Shown in pieces: positions 1 through 9,409 of a stretch of DNA of 64,000 nucleotides. The stretch lies in contig NZ_JAUFQE010000002.1 of the NCBI RefSeq assembly GCF_030409755.1, positions 1,736,001-1,800,000 on the forward strand, read 5' to 3'. The stretch comes from Vibrio lentus. Lineage in GTDB: Bacteria; Pseudomonadota; Gammaproteobacteria; Enterobacterales; Vibrionaceae. The notes under the pieces are model-generated. The model was not told where the DNA came from. It worked only from the letters and a program-made list of their open reading frames with translations, and searched no databases. The stretch's first letter is position 1. Every line of letters begins with the position of its first letter. A program made the position numbers and the translations under genes.

Positions 1-145
1 ATCTTAGGGCGGCTAATATGAAGTTCAGACATAATACGTTCTTCTATTTTTTAATCTGGAACCAATCTACCCTCCCATAAGTGAAAGTTATGTTATTGAC
101 ATATTTTTCACGCTCACTCAGGATAATGTTACTGTCTATTTCTGT

Positions 146-835
146 ATGAGAATCAAAATGAAACGAGTTCTATTAGTCGAAGATAACCGTGAAATTGCAG
201 GTGTTTTGTTTGATTATTTTGAGTGTATAGGGATGGAGCTCGATTATGCGGATAACGGTGAGCTTGGCTTGCAACTCGCGATGGATAACTCGTTTGATAT
301 CATCATATTGGATCTGATGCTGCCACGAATGGACGGCCTAACGGTTTGCAACAAGCTAAGAGACCAAGGTAATACAACCCCGATCCTTATGCTTACCGCA
401 TTGGATAGCCGTGAAGACATGTTGAAGGGCTTTGAACACGGTGCCGATGATTACCTCACCAAGCCTTTTGATTTGGATATTCTAGAAGCAAGAATGAACG
501 CGCTGGTTCGTCGTTACCGAGGAAAAGTAGCCTATTCTAAGTTGCAGTTCGGCGAGCTCACCATCGACCAAAAAATCCGTAAAGCTTACCGACAAGACAA
601 GCTTCTTGCGCTCAACCCAACCACTTACACCATACTTGAGATGCTTTGCCAAAATGCACCAGATGTGGTCACTCGTGAAGATATCTCGTACAAATTATGG
701 GAAGAAGACGAACCCAACAACGATGTGTTACGCAGTCACATCTATCAATTGCGTAATCAGCTCGACAAACCTTTCGACACCCAAATGTTGATTACTGTTC
801 CTAAAGTAGGATTTCGTTTGGAGTCATCGAATTGA
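146..835 (+). CDS. OmpR/PhoB-family response regulator
   Basis: DNA-binding response regulator of a two-component system; with the kinase encoded next to it, it should bind DNA when phosphorylated. The receiver domain covers residues 6-120, with acidic pair E12-D13, phospho-acceptor D56 (LDLMLP context), T84 and K106 (TKPF). A winged-helix trans_reg_C domain fills about 130-225. The length is normal for the family. The start is uncertain: ATG 146 and ATG 158 (MKRVLLVEDN) are both in frame; 158 gives the more usual N-terminus and has GAGAA in front of it. The stop overlaps the kinase start by four bases, so the two are translationally coupled. Target genes and signal are not evident from the sequence; I do not recognise it as a named vibrio regulator. 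Confidence 0.93.
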   Translation: MRIKMKRVLLVEDNREIAGVLFDYFECIGMELDYADNGELGLQLAMDNSFDIIILDLMLPRMDGLTVCNKLRDQGNTTPILMLTALDSREDMLKGFEHGADDYLTKPFDLDILEARMNALVRRYRGKVAYSKLQFGELTIDQKIRKAYRQDKLLALNPTTYTILEMLCQNAPDVVTREDISYKLWEEDEPNNDVLRSHIYQLRNQLDKPFDTQMLITVPKVGFRLESSN

Positions 836-2130
836 TTTCAAATGTTCTCTCCAGCACCAAAACCCTAACTGGCCGCTTAGCGGTTTTCTTTGGGTTAATG
901 GCCGTGATTGTATCTGCATTCGTCTATGTGGTGTTTATTGCCGCACTGTATTTGTCTGAAGATCGGGTTGGGGAAAAGCGCATTCTTATCGATCGCAACT
1001 ACGCGGTTGGCTTATTCCAATCTGGAGAAAGTGGTGAGATTCGCATTGATGACCTCACAGTGGCATACAACGACCTGGCTTACATTCCAAAGAAATACAC
1101 TAAATATATAGAAGGAAAAGATAGCTTTCTGGGCGAAGTTGGCGATGAACCCGAATCACGCATGGTGTATGTCGGTGAGTATTCTGATGAAGGAGAAACC
1201 CACCCAATTGTTCTGTTGTCTGAAATCGATCGCGTCGAGTTTGATATCTATGAATTGGTGTATGCGACGACATTTATGTTAACCCTTCTCTCAATTCTGA
1301 TATTCAGCTTTGGGGCACTACTCTATAGACTCTCCAAGCGTTTGATTGAACCATTCAACTCGCTCTCCGCCCAACTGGAATCGAATAAGCTCAACCTAAA
1401 CGAAGAGTTTGGTGTGAGTGACGATGCGGCGGTGGAATTTCGTCAACTGACCGATCAACTTAATCAATATCGTCGAGAAATCAACTCCCTGCTCAAGCGT
1501 GAACAAGCCTTTGCTCGCTACTCAAGTCATGAGTTGAGAACCCCGCTGACTGTCGCTCGCGGGGCAAATAAGCTACTACTTCGCAGCGAAACAACCGAGT
1601 TTCAATCTCGCCAAGTTGAACGTATTGATGACGCCATTGTTCAAATGTCAGAAATGGTCGATGCCCTGCTTGGTCTCGTTCGTTACGAAAGAAACAGTGA
1701 CGATGCACCGCTGCGCTTGTTCACCCAGCAAGAATTAGAGACTATTGTTTCGAAAAACTCGTTGCAGGCAAAAGAGAAAGAAGTCGAAATAGCCTTACAG
1801 ATTCAATCAGAACCAACCATCCAAGCCACCAGTACCATCATGAATATGTTGGTCGGTAACTTGTTGAGAAATGCGATTGCTGCGACCAATAGCGGCACCG
1901 TAACTATCACTCTTTCCCAAGACACTCTTGTGATTGAAGACCAAGGTGAAGGCCTTCAGGAACAATACAACCCGAATGGTCATGGGCTAGGCTTGTTGAT
2001 TGTCGATGACTTGTGTCAGCGCTTCCATTGGGACTTTGAATTGTTCAATCGTAGCTGTGGTGGCTGCACCGCGAAAATCGCCTTTCAAACCGATTCACCC
2101 GTGTCCATATCAGAGCAAGTAAACTCGTAG
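832..2130 (+). CDS. Membrane sensor histidine kinase, partner of the upstream regulator
   Basis: Transmembrane histidine kinase that should autophosphorylate and pass phosphate to the regulator encoded just upstream. TM1 lies at about residues 17-41, a periplasmic sensing stretch at 42-140, and TM2 at 141-165. A HAMP-like linker follows, then HisKA with phospho-acceptor H233 (SSHELRTPLT). HATPase_c shows an N-box (NLLRNAI), G1 (EDQGEGL) and G2 (GHGLGLLIV). The start is TTG at 832, overlapping the regulator stop in the pattern TTGA; no ATG lies between there and TM1. The periplasmic part is only about 100 residues and acidic, with no domain I recognise. A hairpin terminator follows at 2219. 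Confidence 0.92.
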   Translation: MISNVLSSTKTLTGRLAVFFGLMAVIVSAFVYVVFIAALYLSEDRVGEKRILIDRNYAVGLFQSGESGEIRIDDLTVAYNDLAYIPKKYTKYIEGKDSFLGEVGDEPESRMVYVGEYSDEGETHPIVLLSEIDRVEFDIYELVYATTFMLTLLSILIFSFGALLYRLSKRLIEPFNSLSAQLESNKLNLNEEFGVSDDAAVEFRQLTDQLNQYRREINSLLKREQAFARYSSHELRTPLTVARGANKLLLRSETTEFQSRQVERIDDAIVQMSEMVDALLGLVRYERNSDDAPLRLFTQQELETIVSKNSLQAKEKEVEIALQIQSEPTIQATSTIMNMLVGNLLRNAIAATNSGTVTITLSQDTLVIEDQGEGLQEQYNPNGHGLGLLIVDDLCQRFHWDFELFNRSCGGCTAKIAFQTDSPVSISEQVNS

Positions 2131-2218
2131 CACTAAGTTCAATATCCGACGAAAACTTGATTTAGTTGGTTTACAGCACTCGCTCGCTACTAGATACTCG
2201 TTGACCCTATTTGATTTA

Positions 2219-2246
2219 AAAATGCTGGCTCTTTAGTCAGCATTTT
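2219..2246 (+). terminator. Terminator of the two-component operon
   Basis: Perfect 9-bp stem AAAATGCTG / CAGCATTTT with a 10-base loop, 88 bases after the kinase stop. The A- and T-ends make it usable in both directions. It ends 11 bases before the next start codon, so that gene probably has a transcript with a very short leader or depends on read-through. Confidence 0.75.
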
Positions 2247-2257
2247 GTCTAAGTGCG

Positions 2258-3187
2258 ATGAAACTAAATAATAGCCCTGTAACTCAGCATCAATACAACG
2301 ACCACACCTTTTTCTTAAAGCGTGACGACCAGCTTCACTCCCACTTTTGCGGCAACAAAGCCCGAAAATTCATGAAGCTGTTGGAAGATGATCAACCAGA
2401 AATCACCACTTTGATCAGCTATGGTTCTGCTCAGGCGAACTCTCTGTTCTCACTCTCCGCACTCGCAAAGATCAAAGGCTGGACGCTTGAGTTTTACATC
2501 GACCACCTTCCTCAATGGCTACAAGAACGCCCTATCGGTAATTACCGTGGTGCGATTGACCTTGGGGCTAAGGTTATTTCAACCAAAGAGATGGGCTCTG
2601 AACTTCATCCACAAGAATATATCGAACAAGTAAGACAACCAGACTCACACTGCATTGTGTTGCCTGAAGGTGGCCGCTCTCAGCTTTCTGAATATGGCGT
2701 AAAACAACTGGCGATGGAAATACTCAGCTGGACGCGCTTCGAAAACAAACACGATTTCGTAGTTGCACTGCCCGCTGGTACTGGTAGCACAGCGCTGTAT
2801 CTTCATAAACATTTGAAGCTGCACAACATCCCGGTTTTAACCTGTGCATGTGTTGGTGGCAGTGACTACTTAACGCAGCAGTTCAATGAGCTTGGCGAGA
2901 CCGATCACCCGCAGATATTACCGCTCAAAGCTAAGCACCACTTTGGTAAGTTGTATCAGCAGGATTACCAAACTTGGTTAGATCTACAAGAGCAAACCGA
3001 CGTTGAGTTTGACCTGCTCTATGACCCATTGATGTGGCAATGTTTAGGACAATGGCAAGAAGACAACCCGACCAAAACCATCATCTACATCCATCAAGGT
3101 GGCATCTTAGGCAACGAGTCGATGTTGCCACGCTATCAGCGTAAATATCCAGATATGTGCAGCAGCACGACCAACGCTTCTTGGTAA
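2258..3187 (+). CDS. PLP-dependent deaminase, D-cysteine desulfhydrase/ACC deaminase family
   Basis: Predicted cytoplasmic fold-type II PLP enzyme. Family members deaminate 1-aminocyclopropane-1-carboxylate or desulfurate D-cysteine to pyruvate, ammonia and sulfide. The Schiff-base lysine is in the N-terminal GNKARKF motif (K34); a glycine-rich phosphate-binding loop (PAGTGSTA) lies in the middle; the C-terminal HQGGILG resembles the family's HTGG loop. The length of 309 residues is slightly short of the usual 320-340. The start codon is preceded by only a weak ribosome-binding site and a terminator, so the first few residues are uncertain. Substrate cannot be told from sequence; it stands alone between two terminators. 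A D-amino-acid dehydrogenase lies 1 kb away on the other strand, but nothing ties the two together. Confidence 0.85.
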   Translation: MKLNNSPVTQHQYNDHTFFLKRDDQLHSHFCGNKARKFMKLLEDDQPEITTLISYGSAQANSLFSLSALAKIKGWTLEFYIDHLPQWLQERPIGNYRGAIDLGAKVISTKEMGSELHPQEYIEQVRQPDSHCIVLPEGGRSQLSEYGVKQLAMEILSWTRFENKHDFVVALPAGTGSTALYLHKHLKLHNIPVLTCACVGGSDYLTQQFNELGETDHPQILPLKAKHHFGKLYQQDYQTWLDLQEQTDVEFDLLYDPLMWQCLGQWQEDNPTKTIIYIHQGGILGNESMLPRYQRKYPDMCSSTTNASW

Positions 3188-3253
3188 TTGTTCTCCTTAC
3201 TTCTAACTTCTAACTTCAGCTATTTGAATTTCCGTTTTCTGAAAACAACGGCA

Positions 3254-3286
3254 AACAGCCATCACACTTAATACGTGATGGTTGTT
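3254..3286 (+). terminator. Terminator after the PLP enzyme gene
   Basis: Inverted repeat AACAGCCATCAC / GTGATGGTTGTT with a 9-base loop and one mismatch, followed by TAATG, 67 bases past the stop. Short direct repeats (CTTCTAACTT twice) sit just before it. Confidence 0.6.
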
Positions 3287-3413
3287 TAATGTATTTTCCC
3301 TTCAATCTTTACCTCCACCGTCACACTTCAAATTAGAGACGGAAATCTGGCGAGAATCATCGCGTTATCTATACTTTCGATTGGAACGTCATTGTCACCG
3401 AAAGGAATAACGC

Positions 3414-4151
3414 ATGCGAACACTCACCACGCTAGGCTTGTTTTCAGTTTTACTGCCCTTCTCTGCAATTTCTGGAGAAAACGTCACTTATCAAGTCGAC
3501 GGTATGGACTACGAAGGTTATTGGAGTGAAGCCAGTGATCAGGCTCCTTTGGTGCTGCTAGTACATGATTGGGACGGCTTAACGGATTACGAGAAGAAAC
3601 GTTCTGAGATGCTTAACGAACTCGGTTACAACGTGTTCGCCATCGACCTATTTGGTAAAGGCATTCGCCCAACCGAAGTGAAAGACAAAAAACAACACAC
3701 AGGTGAGTTGTATAAAGACAGAGAAAAAATGCGTGCGCTGCTTAATGCAGGTGCAATGGAAGCCAAACGACTTGGCGGCAACTTAGATAACAACGTGATG
3801 ATGGGATACTGCTTTGGCGGAGCCGCTGTGTTAGAAGCCGCGCGTGCGGGGATTCCTTCGAAAGCTTATGTCACCTTCCATGGTGGTTTATCAACACCGA
3901 AAGGCCAAGATTACTCTCAGACTAAAGCCCCTGTCGTCGTGTTCCATGGCACTGCAGATTCGATGATTTCAATGGAAGATTTCGGAAGCCTCGCAGCTGA
4001 ACTTGAAACGACCAAAGTCCCACATGAAATGATCACCTATAGTGGAGCACCACACGCCTTCACAGTATTCGGGGCTAATAACTATCAACATGAAGCTGAC
4101 CAAAAATCCTGGGATCGCTTTACTCATGTGTTAGAAACCACCACTAGATAA
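3414..4151 (+). CDS. Exported dienelactone-hydrolase-family protein
   Basis: Alpha/beta hydrolase of the dienelactone hydrolase family. The N-terminus (about residues 1-20, hydrophobic core LGLFSVLLPFSA) looks like a Sec signal peptide, so the enzyme probably works in the periplasm, unlike the classic cytoplasmic DLH. The nucleophile elbow is GYCFGG with cysteine C133 in place of serine, as in true dienelactone hydrolases; the catalytic acid is likely in GTADSMI and the histidine in PHAFTVFG. A good ribosome-binding site (AAGGAATAA) precedes the ATG. It is monocistronic, with a hairpin at 4174 downstream. Substrate unknown; the family includes many broad esterases. Confidence 0.85.
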   Translation: MRTLTTLGLFSVLLPFSAISGENVTYQVDGMDYEGYWSEASDQAPLVLLVHDWDGLTDYEKKRSEMLNELGYNVFAIDLFGKGIRPTEVKDKKQHTGELYKDREKMRALLNAGAMEAKRLGGNLDNNVMMGYCFGGAAVLEAARAGIPSKAYVTFHGGLSTPKGQDYSQTKAPVVVFHGTADSMISMEDFGSLAAELETTKVPHEMITYSGAPHAFTVFGANNYQHEADQKSWDRFTHVLETTTR

Positions 4152-4173
4152 GCAGCAACATTAAAACTAAATC

Positions 4174-4201
4174 AGCCCATGCTCAGTGATAAACATGGGC
4201 T
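4174..4201. terminator. Convergent terminator between hydrolase and dadA-like gene
   Basis: Perfect 8-bp stem AGCCCATG / CATGGGCT with a 12-base loop, placed between the two convergent genes. T-tracts on either side are weak, so efficiency is uncertain. Confidence 0.55.
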
Positions 4202-4229
4202 AATTCGTATGACCAAGTATTTTGATGAG

Positions 4230-5483
4230 CTACAAGTAGCGATGAATACTCAAGTCATCAGTTTTGATATCACTCGTAGAGCCACTAACAACGCCTGCCA
4301 AGATCTTTCCTGAGCCACACGCCATCGTCCAACCCAAGGTTCCGTGCCCCGTATTAGTAAACAAATTCTTAATCGGTGTTTTACCGATAATAGGTGTTCC
4401 ATCTGGCGTCATTGGTCTTAGTCCTGTCCAATACTCTGCCTTAGAAAAATCCCCTGCTTGAGGAAAGAGATCTTTGATCACCATATCAATCGTGGCTTTG
4501 CGTTTTTCAGGAATGAGGTAATCAAAACCCGCGAGCTCTGCCGTCCCTGCAATACGAATACGATCATCAAAACGAGTCATCGCCACCTTGTAGGTTTCAT
4601 CCATCACGGTAGAGGTTGGTGATTTATCAGCATTCACGATCGGTAGTGTTAGTGAATACCCTTTGACTGGATAAACAGGAATAGACAGGTCTACTTGTTT
4701 GAGTAGCTCACGCGAATAACTGCCTGATGCAACTACGTAAGCGTCCGCTTTGAATACACCTTGAGTCGTTGTAAGACTCTCGATGTTTTGATTCTGATGA
4801 TTCAAACTTACCACTTCAGTATCAAACACGAACCTAACACCGAGTTGCTTGGCTTTTTCGGTTAAGGCTAAACAGAACTGATGGCAATCACCGGTTTCAT
4901 CGTGTGGTAAATACAGGCCACCCACCAGCTTATCTTTAACGTCTGCTAAGCCCGGTTCGATGGATAAGCACTGCTCAACATCAAACAACGAATGATCAAT
5001 ACCGCTCTCTTTAAGCAGCTTCATATCTTGTTGAATGAAATCCAATTGTTTCTCGCTTCGAAACACTTGCAATGTCCCTTTCTGCCGACCTTCATAAGCC
5101 AGTTGTTCACTGGTTCTTAGCTCAGTCAGGCAATCTCTGCTGTAATTTGCCACTCTCAACATACGAGATTTATTCTGTGCGTATTTGGCTTCATTGCAGT
5201 TGGCGAGCATCTTAGTCGCCCAAGAGACCAATTCAGGGGAAAGTGACGGTTTCACTTTTAGTGGCGCATGCTCTTGGGTTAACCATTTCATCGCTTTTAA
5301 AGGGATTCCGGGAGCGGCCCATGGGGAGGAGTAACCGTAAGAGATTTGGCCAGCATTCGCAAAACTGGTTTCTTTACCACTGCTATCTTGACGGTCGATA
5401 ACCGTCACCGAGTGACCCTCTTTCGCCAAATACCATGCGCTGGTCAACCCAATAACACCACTGCCAATAACGATAACTTCCAT
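4230..5483 (-). CDS. dadA: D-amino-acid dehydrogenase small subunit
   Basis: FAD-dependent oxidoreductase that oxidises D-amino acids to keto acids at the membrane, passing electrons to the respiratory chain. The N-terminal Rossmann motif is GSGVIG (residues 7-12) followed by the ribose-binding acidic residue in VIDRQ; the C-terminal DAO-family region includes GLRPMTPDGTPIIG and NTGHGTLGWTMACG, both typical of DadA. Length 417 matches DadA (about 415-435). No alanine racemase gene (dadX) lies beside it, so it is not in a classical dad operon. The LysR gene upstream on the same strand (130-base gap) is a candidate regulator. The DadA name is well supported by motif but not by operon context. 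Confidence 0.9.
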   Translation of the reverse strand: MEVIVIGSGVIGLTSAWYLAKEGHSVTVIDRQDSSGKETSFANAGQISYGYSSPWAAPGIPLKAMKWLTQEHAPLKVKPSLSPELVSWATKMLANCNEAKYAQNKSRMLRVANYSRDCLTELRTSEQLAYEGRQKGTLQVFRSEKQLDFIQQDMKLLKESGIDHSLFDVEQCLSIEPGLADVKDKLVGGLYLPHDETGDCHQFCLALTEKAKQLGVRFVFDTEVVSLNHQNQNIESLTTTQGVFKADAYVVASGSYSRELLKQVDLSIPVYPVKGYSLTLPIVNADKSPTSTVMDETYKVAMTRFDDRIRIAGTAELAGFDYLIPEKRKATIDMVIKDLFPQAGDFSKAEYWTGLRPMTPDGTPIIGKTPIKNLFTNTGHGTLGWTMACGSGKILAGVVSGSTSDIKTDDLSIHRYL

Positions 5484-5612
5484 TGCATCCGCCTTTTATG
5501 TCACGCAACATTCTTGTAACTTTCGGACACTTTATTGGGCGGGCATTGACTTAACAATACAGTTAGCGTTGATAAAAAGTCATCACATCATGATTCAAAG
5601 AAATACTTGGGA

Positions 5613-6545
5613 TTACAAAACGATGTCGTGAGCATCACTACGTAAAAAAGACGTGTTCTCCATCAAGAAATCAAGGAAGGTTTCGGCTTGAACACTCAGT
5701 TCTCTGCCTTTCAAAGATTGCACCTTAACGGTCGCTTTAGATAACACCTCAATCTCCGTTGGCACGACTTCTATACGGCCCGACTCTATCTCTTCTAGAA
5801 CCGTCAGCTTAGGCATAAATGTGACGCCAAGCCCTGCAACAACAAAGTTAGTCAGCGCAGTAACCGAGTTGGTTTGTAATTTAGGTTGGAGATTAAAATG
5901 CGACATTTGCTCAGCATGTTTCACTAATCGTCCCATGCCAGTCGATGTATCGATCAAAGCCAGCGACACATCTTTGATTTCTTGCAGCGTCACAGGCGTC
6001 TCTTTCATTGTTAGAAAGTGCCCTTTCGGAGCGATAAGTTCTAGTGGATGACTGCGTTCCACGTGCGTCCGTAGTTTTGGATGCGGTGCTGCTGCGTAAG
6101 TGATGGCGAAATCGATCTGCTGATCTTCAAGCATCTTAACCGCATCAAGAGCACCGGCTATTTCTATCGACAAGTTGATGTCTGGATAACGGGTCATAAA
6201 GGTCTGCATAGGCTCAGACACTAAGTTTGTGATAAATCCTTCACCTATCGCAATACTAACGCTACCACCTGTCAGGTTTTTAAGCTTGGTCAATTGAGTT
6301 AATACTGTCGCCTCACCTCTTATAATGGTGCGATAGTGATTCAATAACTCGTTTCCCGCTTCCGTTAAATAGGACTGACGGTTATTGCGCTCCCACACCT
6401 TCATCTCAACCTGATCTTCAAGTTGAGACAACATACGACTCACTGCAGCCGGATCAACATTCAGCATCTTCGACGCTTTACGTAACGACCCGTATTTTGA
6501 CAAAGCATTAAGGTATTCCAGCGCGCGGATATTAAAGTGGTGCAT
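5613..6545 (-). CDS. LysR-family transcriptional regulator
   Basis: LysR-type regulator of 310 residues. The N-terminal winged helix-turn-helix (about residues 5-62) reads ALSKYGSLRKASKMLNVD then AAVSRMLSQLE, the expected recognition helix. The C-terminal LysR_substrate domain spans about 90-295. A ribosome-binding site GGAAG sits before the ATG. It lies upstream of and in the same direction as the D-amino-acid dehydrogenase gene, which is unusual, as LysR genes are more often divergent from their targets. Control of dadA is inferred only from adjacency. Confidence 0.9.
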   Translation of the reverse strand: MHHFNIRALEYLNALSKYGSLRKASKMLNVDPAAVSRMLSQLEDQVEMKVWERNNRQSYLTEAGNELLNHYRTIIRGEATVLTQLTKLKNLTGGSVSIAIGEGFITNLVSEPMQTFMTRYPDINLSIEIAGALDAVKMLEDQQIDFAITYAAAPHPKLRTHVERSHPLELIAPKGHFLTMKETPVTLQEIKDVSLALIDTSTGMGRLVKHAEQMSHFNLQPKLQTNSVTALTNFVVAGLGVTFMPKLTVLEEIESGRIEVVPTEIEVLSKATVKVQSLKGRELSVQAETFLDFLMENTSFLRSDAHDIVL

Positions 6546-6715
6546 TCAACTTCCTTGTAATTCCAGTGACACTCAGAACAAGCGTCTCATAAATTCAGTA
6601 TTAACCTATATTCGAATTTGACGAGATAGGGCTTGCGCTCACCAACTTGTGCACCGAGTCACTTCAAGACAATGGTTGTTCGACTATCCCGGTGTTTTAT
6701 CTGTTCCAAATAAGA

Positions 6716-6745
6716 CAAAGGCGACAACTTTCGTTATCGCCTTTG
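6716..6745 (-). terminator. Terminator of the TRAP/HAD operon
   Basis: Stem CAAAGGCGA / TCGCCTTTG (9 bp, perfect) with a 12-base loop, starting 33 bases beyond the stop of the HAD gene in its direction. Confidence 0.75.
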
Positions 6746-6778
6746 TACTGCTGATTGCTGACTAAAAATGAGTAACGA

Positions 6779-7564
6779 CTATTTCAACGCCAATAATTTA
6801 TCAGTGAACTCAGCGAAACCATAACCGCCGGGTTTCTTCATAACAACAACCGGATGATGTGATAACTTCGTCCAATAGTGTTCAATGTTCGCGACCCCAA
6901 CACTGAAAGGCAAAATTTCAAACATGTATTGGTCATTCAGCGAGTCACCAACATAGCAACTACGTTCGACTATCTCTTGCTCAGATAGCCCCTTCTCCTT
7001 GAGAAAGGCGGTCGATGTCGCTTTCTTAGAGTGCTCACCATACCAAGCATTAATGTGAATAGAGCTTGCTGTGGCATGTGCACCTAAAGCGTGAATCTTA
7101 GAGACAATCTCTTCAATAATGCCATCATCGACTTTTGGACGGTTTTGACCGATGTCGATCGCCACCTCACACAAACGGTAAGACTGATCCAACGTTAAAC
7201 TGAGCTCTGGGTAATCGCTTAAAATAGCTAATACTTGCTCTTTCAGCTTACTCTGATTGGCACTGACTTCTGGCAAAGGGATATCAGAGCGCAATGTCAG
7301 ATAACCATTTTTCTTTTCCATTATAAACGCGCCGTTCTCACCGAGAACCGCATCGACAGGCCATAGCTGAGCAATATGATCACACCATCCAGCACAAGCC
7401 CCTGTCACAGCCACGACCTTTTTCCCTGCATCTTTTAACGCTTTCAACGCCACCAATGTTTCTGGCGGCAACTGACCTTGCCAAGTTAAGGTATCGTCGA
7501 CATCCGTCAGTACCCAATCAATGCTTTTCCAATTTTGGTCTAAATCATTCGTTACCGAATTCAT
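6779..7564 (-). CDS. HAD-superfamily (IIB-type) phosphatase
   Basis: Cytoplasmic haloacid-dehalogenase-superfamily hydrolase. Motif I is DVDDT (residues 21-25; D21 nucleophile, D23 acid/base), motif II TG at 54-55, motif III lysine K180 or K181 before the cap exit, motif IV GDSLND (206-211). The long insert between motifs II and III is a type-IIB cap, as in sucrose- and mannosyl-phosphoglycerate phosphatases, so a small phosphorylated metabolite is the likely substrate. It is the last gene after the TRAP transporter genes, 35 bases beyond dctM, and shares their terminator. With a GDPD and a GlpR-like regulator divergent from the transporter, dephosphorylation of the imported compound is a reasonable inference. 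Confidence 0.85.
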   Translation of the reverse strand: MNSVTNDLDQNWKSIDWVLTDVDDTLTWQGQLPPETLVALKALKDAGKKVVAVTGACAGWCDHIAQLWPVDAVLGENGAFIMEKKNGYLTLRSDIPLPEVSANQSKLKEQVLAILSDYPELSLTLDQSYRLCEVAIDIGQNRPKVDDGIIEEIVSKIHALGAHATASSIHINAWYGEHSKKATSTAFLKEKGLSEQEIVERSCYVGDSLNDQYMFEILPFSVGVANIEHYWTKLSHHPVVVMKKPGGYGFAEFTDKLLALK

Positions 7565-7599
7565 TTCTACACCCTCAAATCTAAACTAACTTATTAGTG

Positions 7600-8883
7600 T
7601 TAAAGTAAATTCGGTAAAAACATCACTAAACTTTCAGAGAAAGTTAGCAACATCAACACCGACAATAAAGCGAGTAGCAAAGGCACTACTTCTTTTACAA
7701 AGTCGACCATACGAACCTTCAAGATGGAACATACAGTAAACATCATAGAACCGAACGGTGGCGTCACACCACCAATCATAATATTAACGATCACGATAAT
7801 GCCGAAGTGCACCGGGTTTACGCCTAAGTTAAGCACAGCCGGAAGCAACAATGGCGTTAAGATGATCATCGCTGCACCACCTTCGATGAACATTCCGACA
7901 ACGAGCAGCAACACGTTAATCAACAGCAACAAGAGTAACTTGTTATCAGTAAGTTCTATCAAAGCAGACGCAACATTGTGCGGGATTTGCTCAAGCGTCA
8001 TGTAGTAACCGAAGACCATCGCTCCGATAATAATGAACATCACACTACTGGTGCCCTGCACCGTTTCACGCATGATTAACGGGATATGTCGCAGGCCAAG
8101 CTGACGATAGACAAAAATACCAATAATCGCACAAAGCAATACTGCGATTGCGCCCGCTTCTGTCGGTGTAAACAAACCAAAACGCATGCCAAGAATAATG
8201 CCGAAAGGAATCAGTAACGCGGGAATCGCTTTTAGAAAGTAATGAAAACGCTCTTTCGCAGACGCAGGTTCAGAACGAGAAGGCTTGTAACGACGCTTAC
8301 GAGCGATAAACGCGATTGTCACCATCAGCGATAACGCCATCAAAAAGGCAGGAACATAACCCGCGATAAACATCTGATGAACGGAAACATTCGCTAACAG
8401 CGCAAAGATGATTAAATTAATGCCCGGTGGAATAACAGGGCTGATACTTGATGATGCAGCCGTCACTGCAGCTGTAAATGGCAAATCATAACCACGCTTG
8501 GTCATTTCAGGCGCAAGAATCTTCGATTGCATCGCGGCATCGGCATTCGCAGAGCCAGATATGCCACCCATTAACGTACTCAACGCGACATTCACCTGCG
8601 CAAGACCGCCCGTTTTATGGCCAATCATCGAATCTGCAAAAGCCAATAAGCTTTTACTGATTCCCGCATAGTTCATCACCGAACCAACCATGATAAAAAA
8701 CGGAATGGCTAACAATGGAAATGACTCTGTCGAGCTAATAAAGCGCTGCATTACCAAGCTGACGGGAATTGAGTCATTGATAAATAAAAAGTACACCATT
8801 GCTGACGCGATCAATGAAAACGCAATGGGTATATTCAATAGAAACAGAACAAAAAGAATGAGGATTGGAAGATAGCTTTCCAT
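7600..8883 (-). CDS. TRAP transporter large membrane subunit (DctM family)
   Basis: Large integral membrane subunit of a tripartite ATP-independent periplasmic transporter, driving solute uptake with the sodium or proton gradient. The 427 residues are almost entirely hydrophobic with about 12 predicted helices. Family motifs are present: PFFIMVGSVM near 60, GGISGSANADA near 107, SSSISPVIPPG near 145, and the late GVTPPFG repeat near 373. It follows the DctQ gene by 9 bases, so the two are co-translated. Substrate is set by the binding protein, not by this subunit. Confidence 0.93.
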   Translation of the reverse strand: MESYLPILILFVLFLLNIPIAFSLIASAMVYFLFINDSIPVSLVMQRFISSTESFPLLAIPFFIMVGSVMNYAGISKSLLAFADSMIGHKTGGLAQVNVALSTLMGGISGSANADAAMQSKILAPEMTKRGYDLPFTAAVTAASSSISPVIPPGINLIIFALLANVSVHQMFIAGYVPAFLMALSLMVTIAFIARKRRYKPSRSEPASAKERFHYFLKAIPALLIPFGIILGMRFGLFTPTEAGAIAVLLCAIIGIFVYRQLGLRHIPLIMRETVQGTSSVMFIIIGAMVFGYYMTLEQIPHNVASALIELTDNKLLLLLLINVLLLVVGMFIEGGAAMIILTPLLLPAVLNLGVNPVHFGIIVIVNIMIGGVTPPFGSMMFTVCSILKVRMVDFVKEVVPLLLALLSVLMLLTFSESLVMFLPNLL

Positions 8884-8892
8884 GAATCGTAC

Positions 8893-9357
8893 CTACTTAA
8901 AAGAGCGCTTTAGAGAAGCAACATCGCTGACGATGAATCGAACCGTGTGGATTGCCATCAATGAGAAGCAAAGTAACAACACACCATTGATAGCAAAATA
9001 TGACATGCCCATCACTGGTGTTACCTTGTTAGATAACATCAAGTATTGATAACTCAGAACGGCCATCAAGATGTTCAGAACCAGTAGGAAAACAGAAACA
9101 CATAATCTAAACGGAATTTTGGCTTTTTCAGGCAGCATGGCAACCACCACATCAACACCCATGTGAAGCTTATGCTTATAGCAGGAACTAATGCCTAAAT
9201 AGACAGCCCATATAAAGCAAATAACCGAGAGTTCTTCACTCCAAGGGACAACAAATCCAAACCCATAACGTAAAACGACGTTAATGATGACAACCAAAAC
9301 GGTAATCGAAATAGCAATAGAGGCGAGGATTTCTTCAATATTTTTCAATAAAAACAA
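8893..9357 (-). CDS. TRAP transporter small membrane subunit (DctQ family)
   Basis: Small membrane subunit of the TRAP transporter, 154 residues with four predicted helices, at about 10-30, 45-62, 85-108 and 120-143. The DctQ signature is visible as RYGFGFVVPWSEELSVICF followed by KLHMGVDVV. It lies between the binding-protein gene and dctM. A strong hairpin separates it from the binding-protein gene, so it is probably made at lower level than the binding protein. Confidence 0.92.
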   Translation of the reverse strand: MFLLKNIEEILASIAISITVLVVIINVVLRYGFGFVVPWSEELSVICFIWAVYLGISSCYKHKLHMGVDVVVAMLPEKAKIPFRLCVSVFLLVLNILMAVLSYQYLMLSNKVTPVMGMSYFAINGVLLLCFSLMAIHTVRFIVSDVASLKRSFK

Positions 9358-9409
9358 AAGACTTCTCCAATGAAATACCCAACATCACGTCGGTTACTTC
9401 AGGAATAAA

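Noticed and set aside
96..127. TTGACA followed by GATAAT as a sigma-70 promoter for the first regulator gene
   Set aside because: The spacing between the hexamers is about 20 bases instead of 17, so the pair is not convincing.
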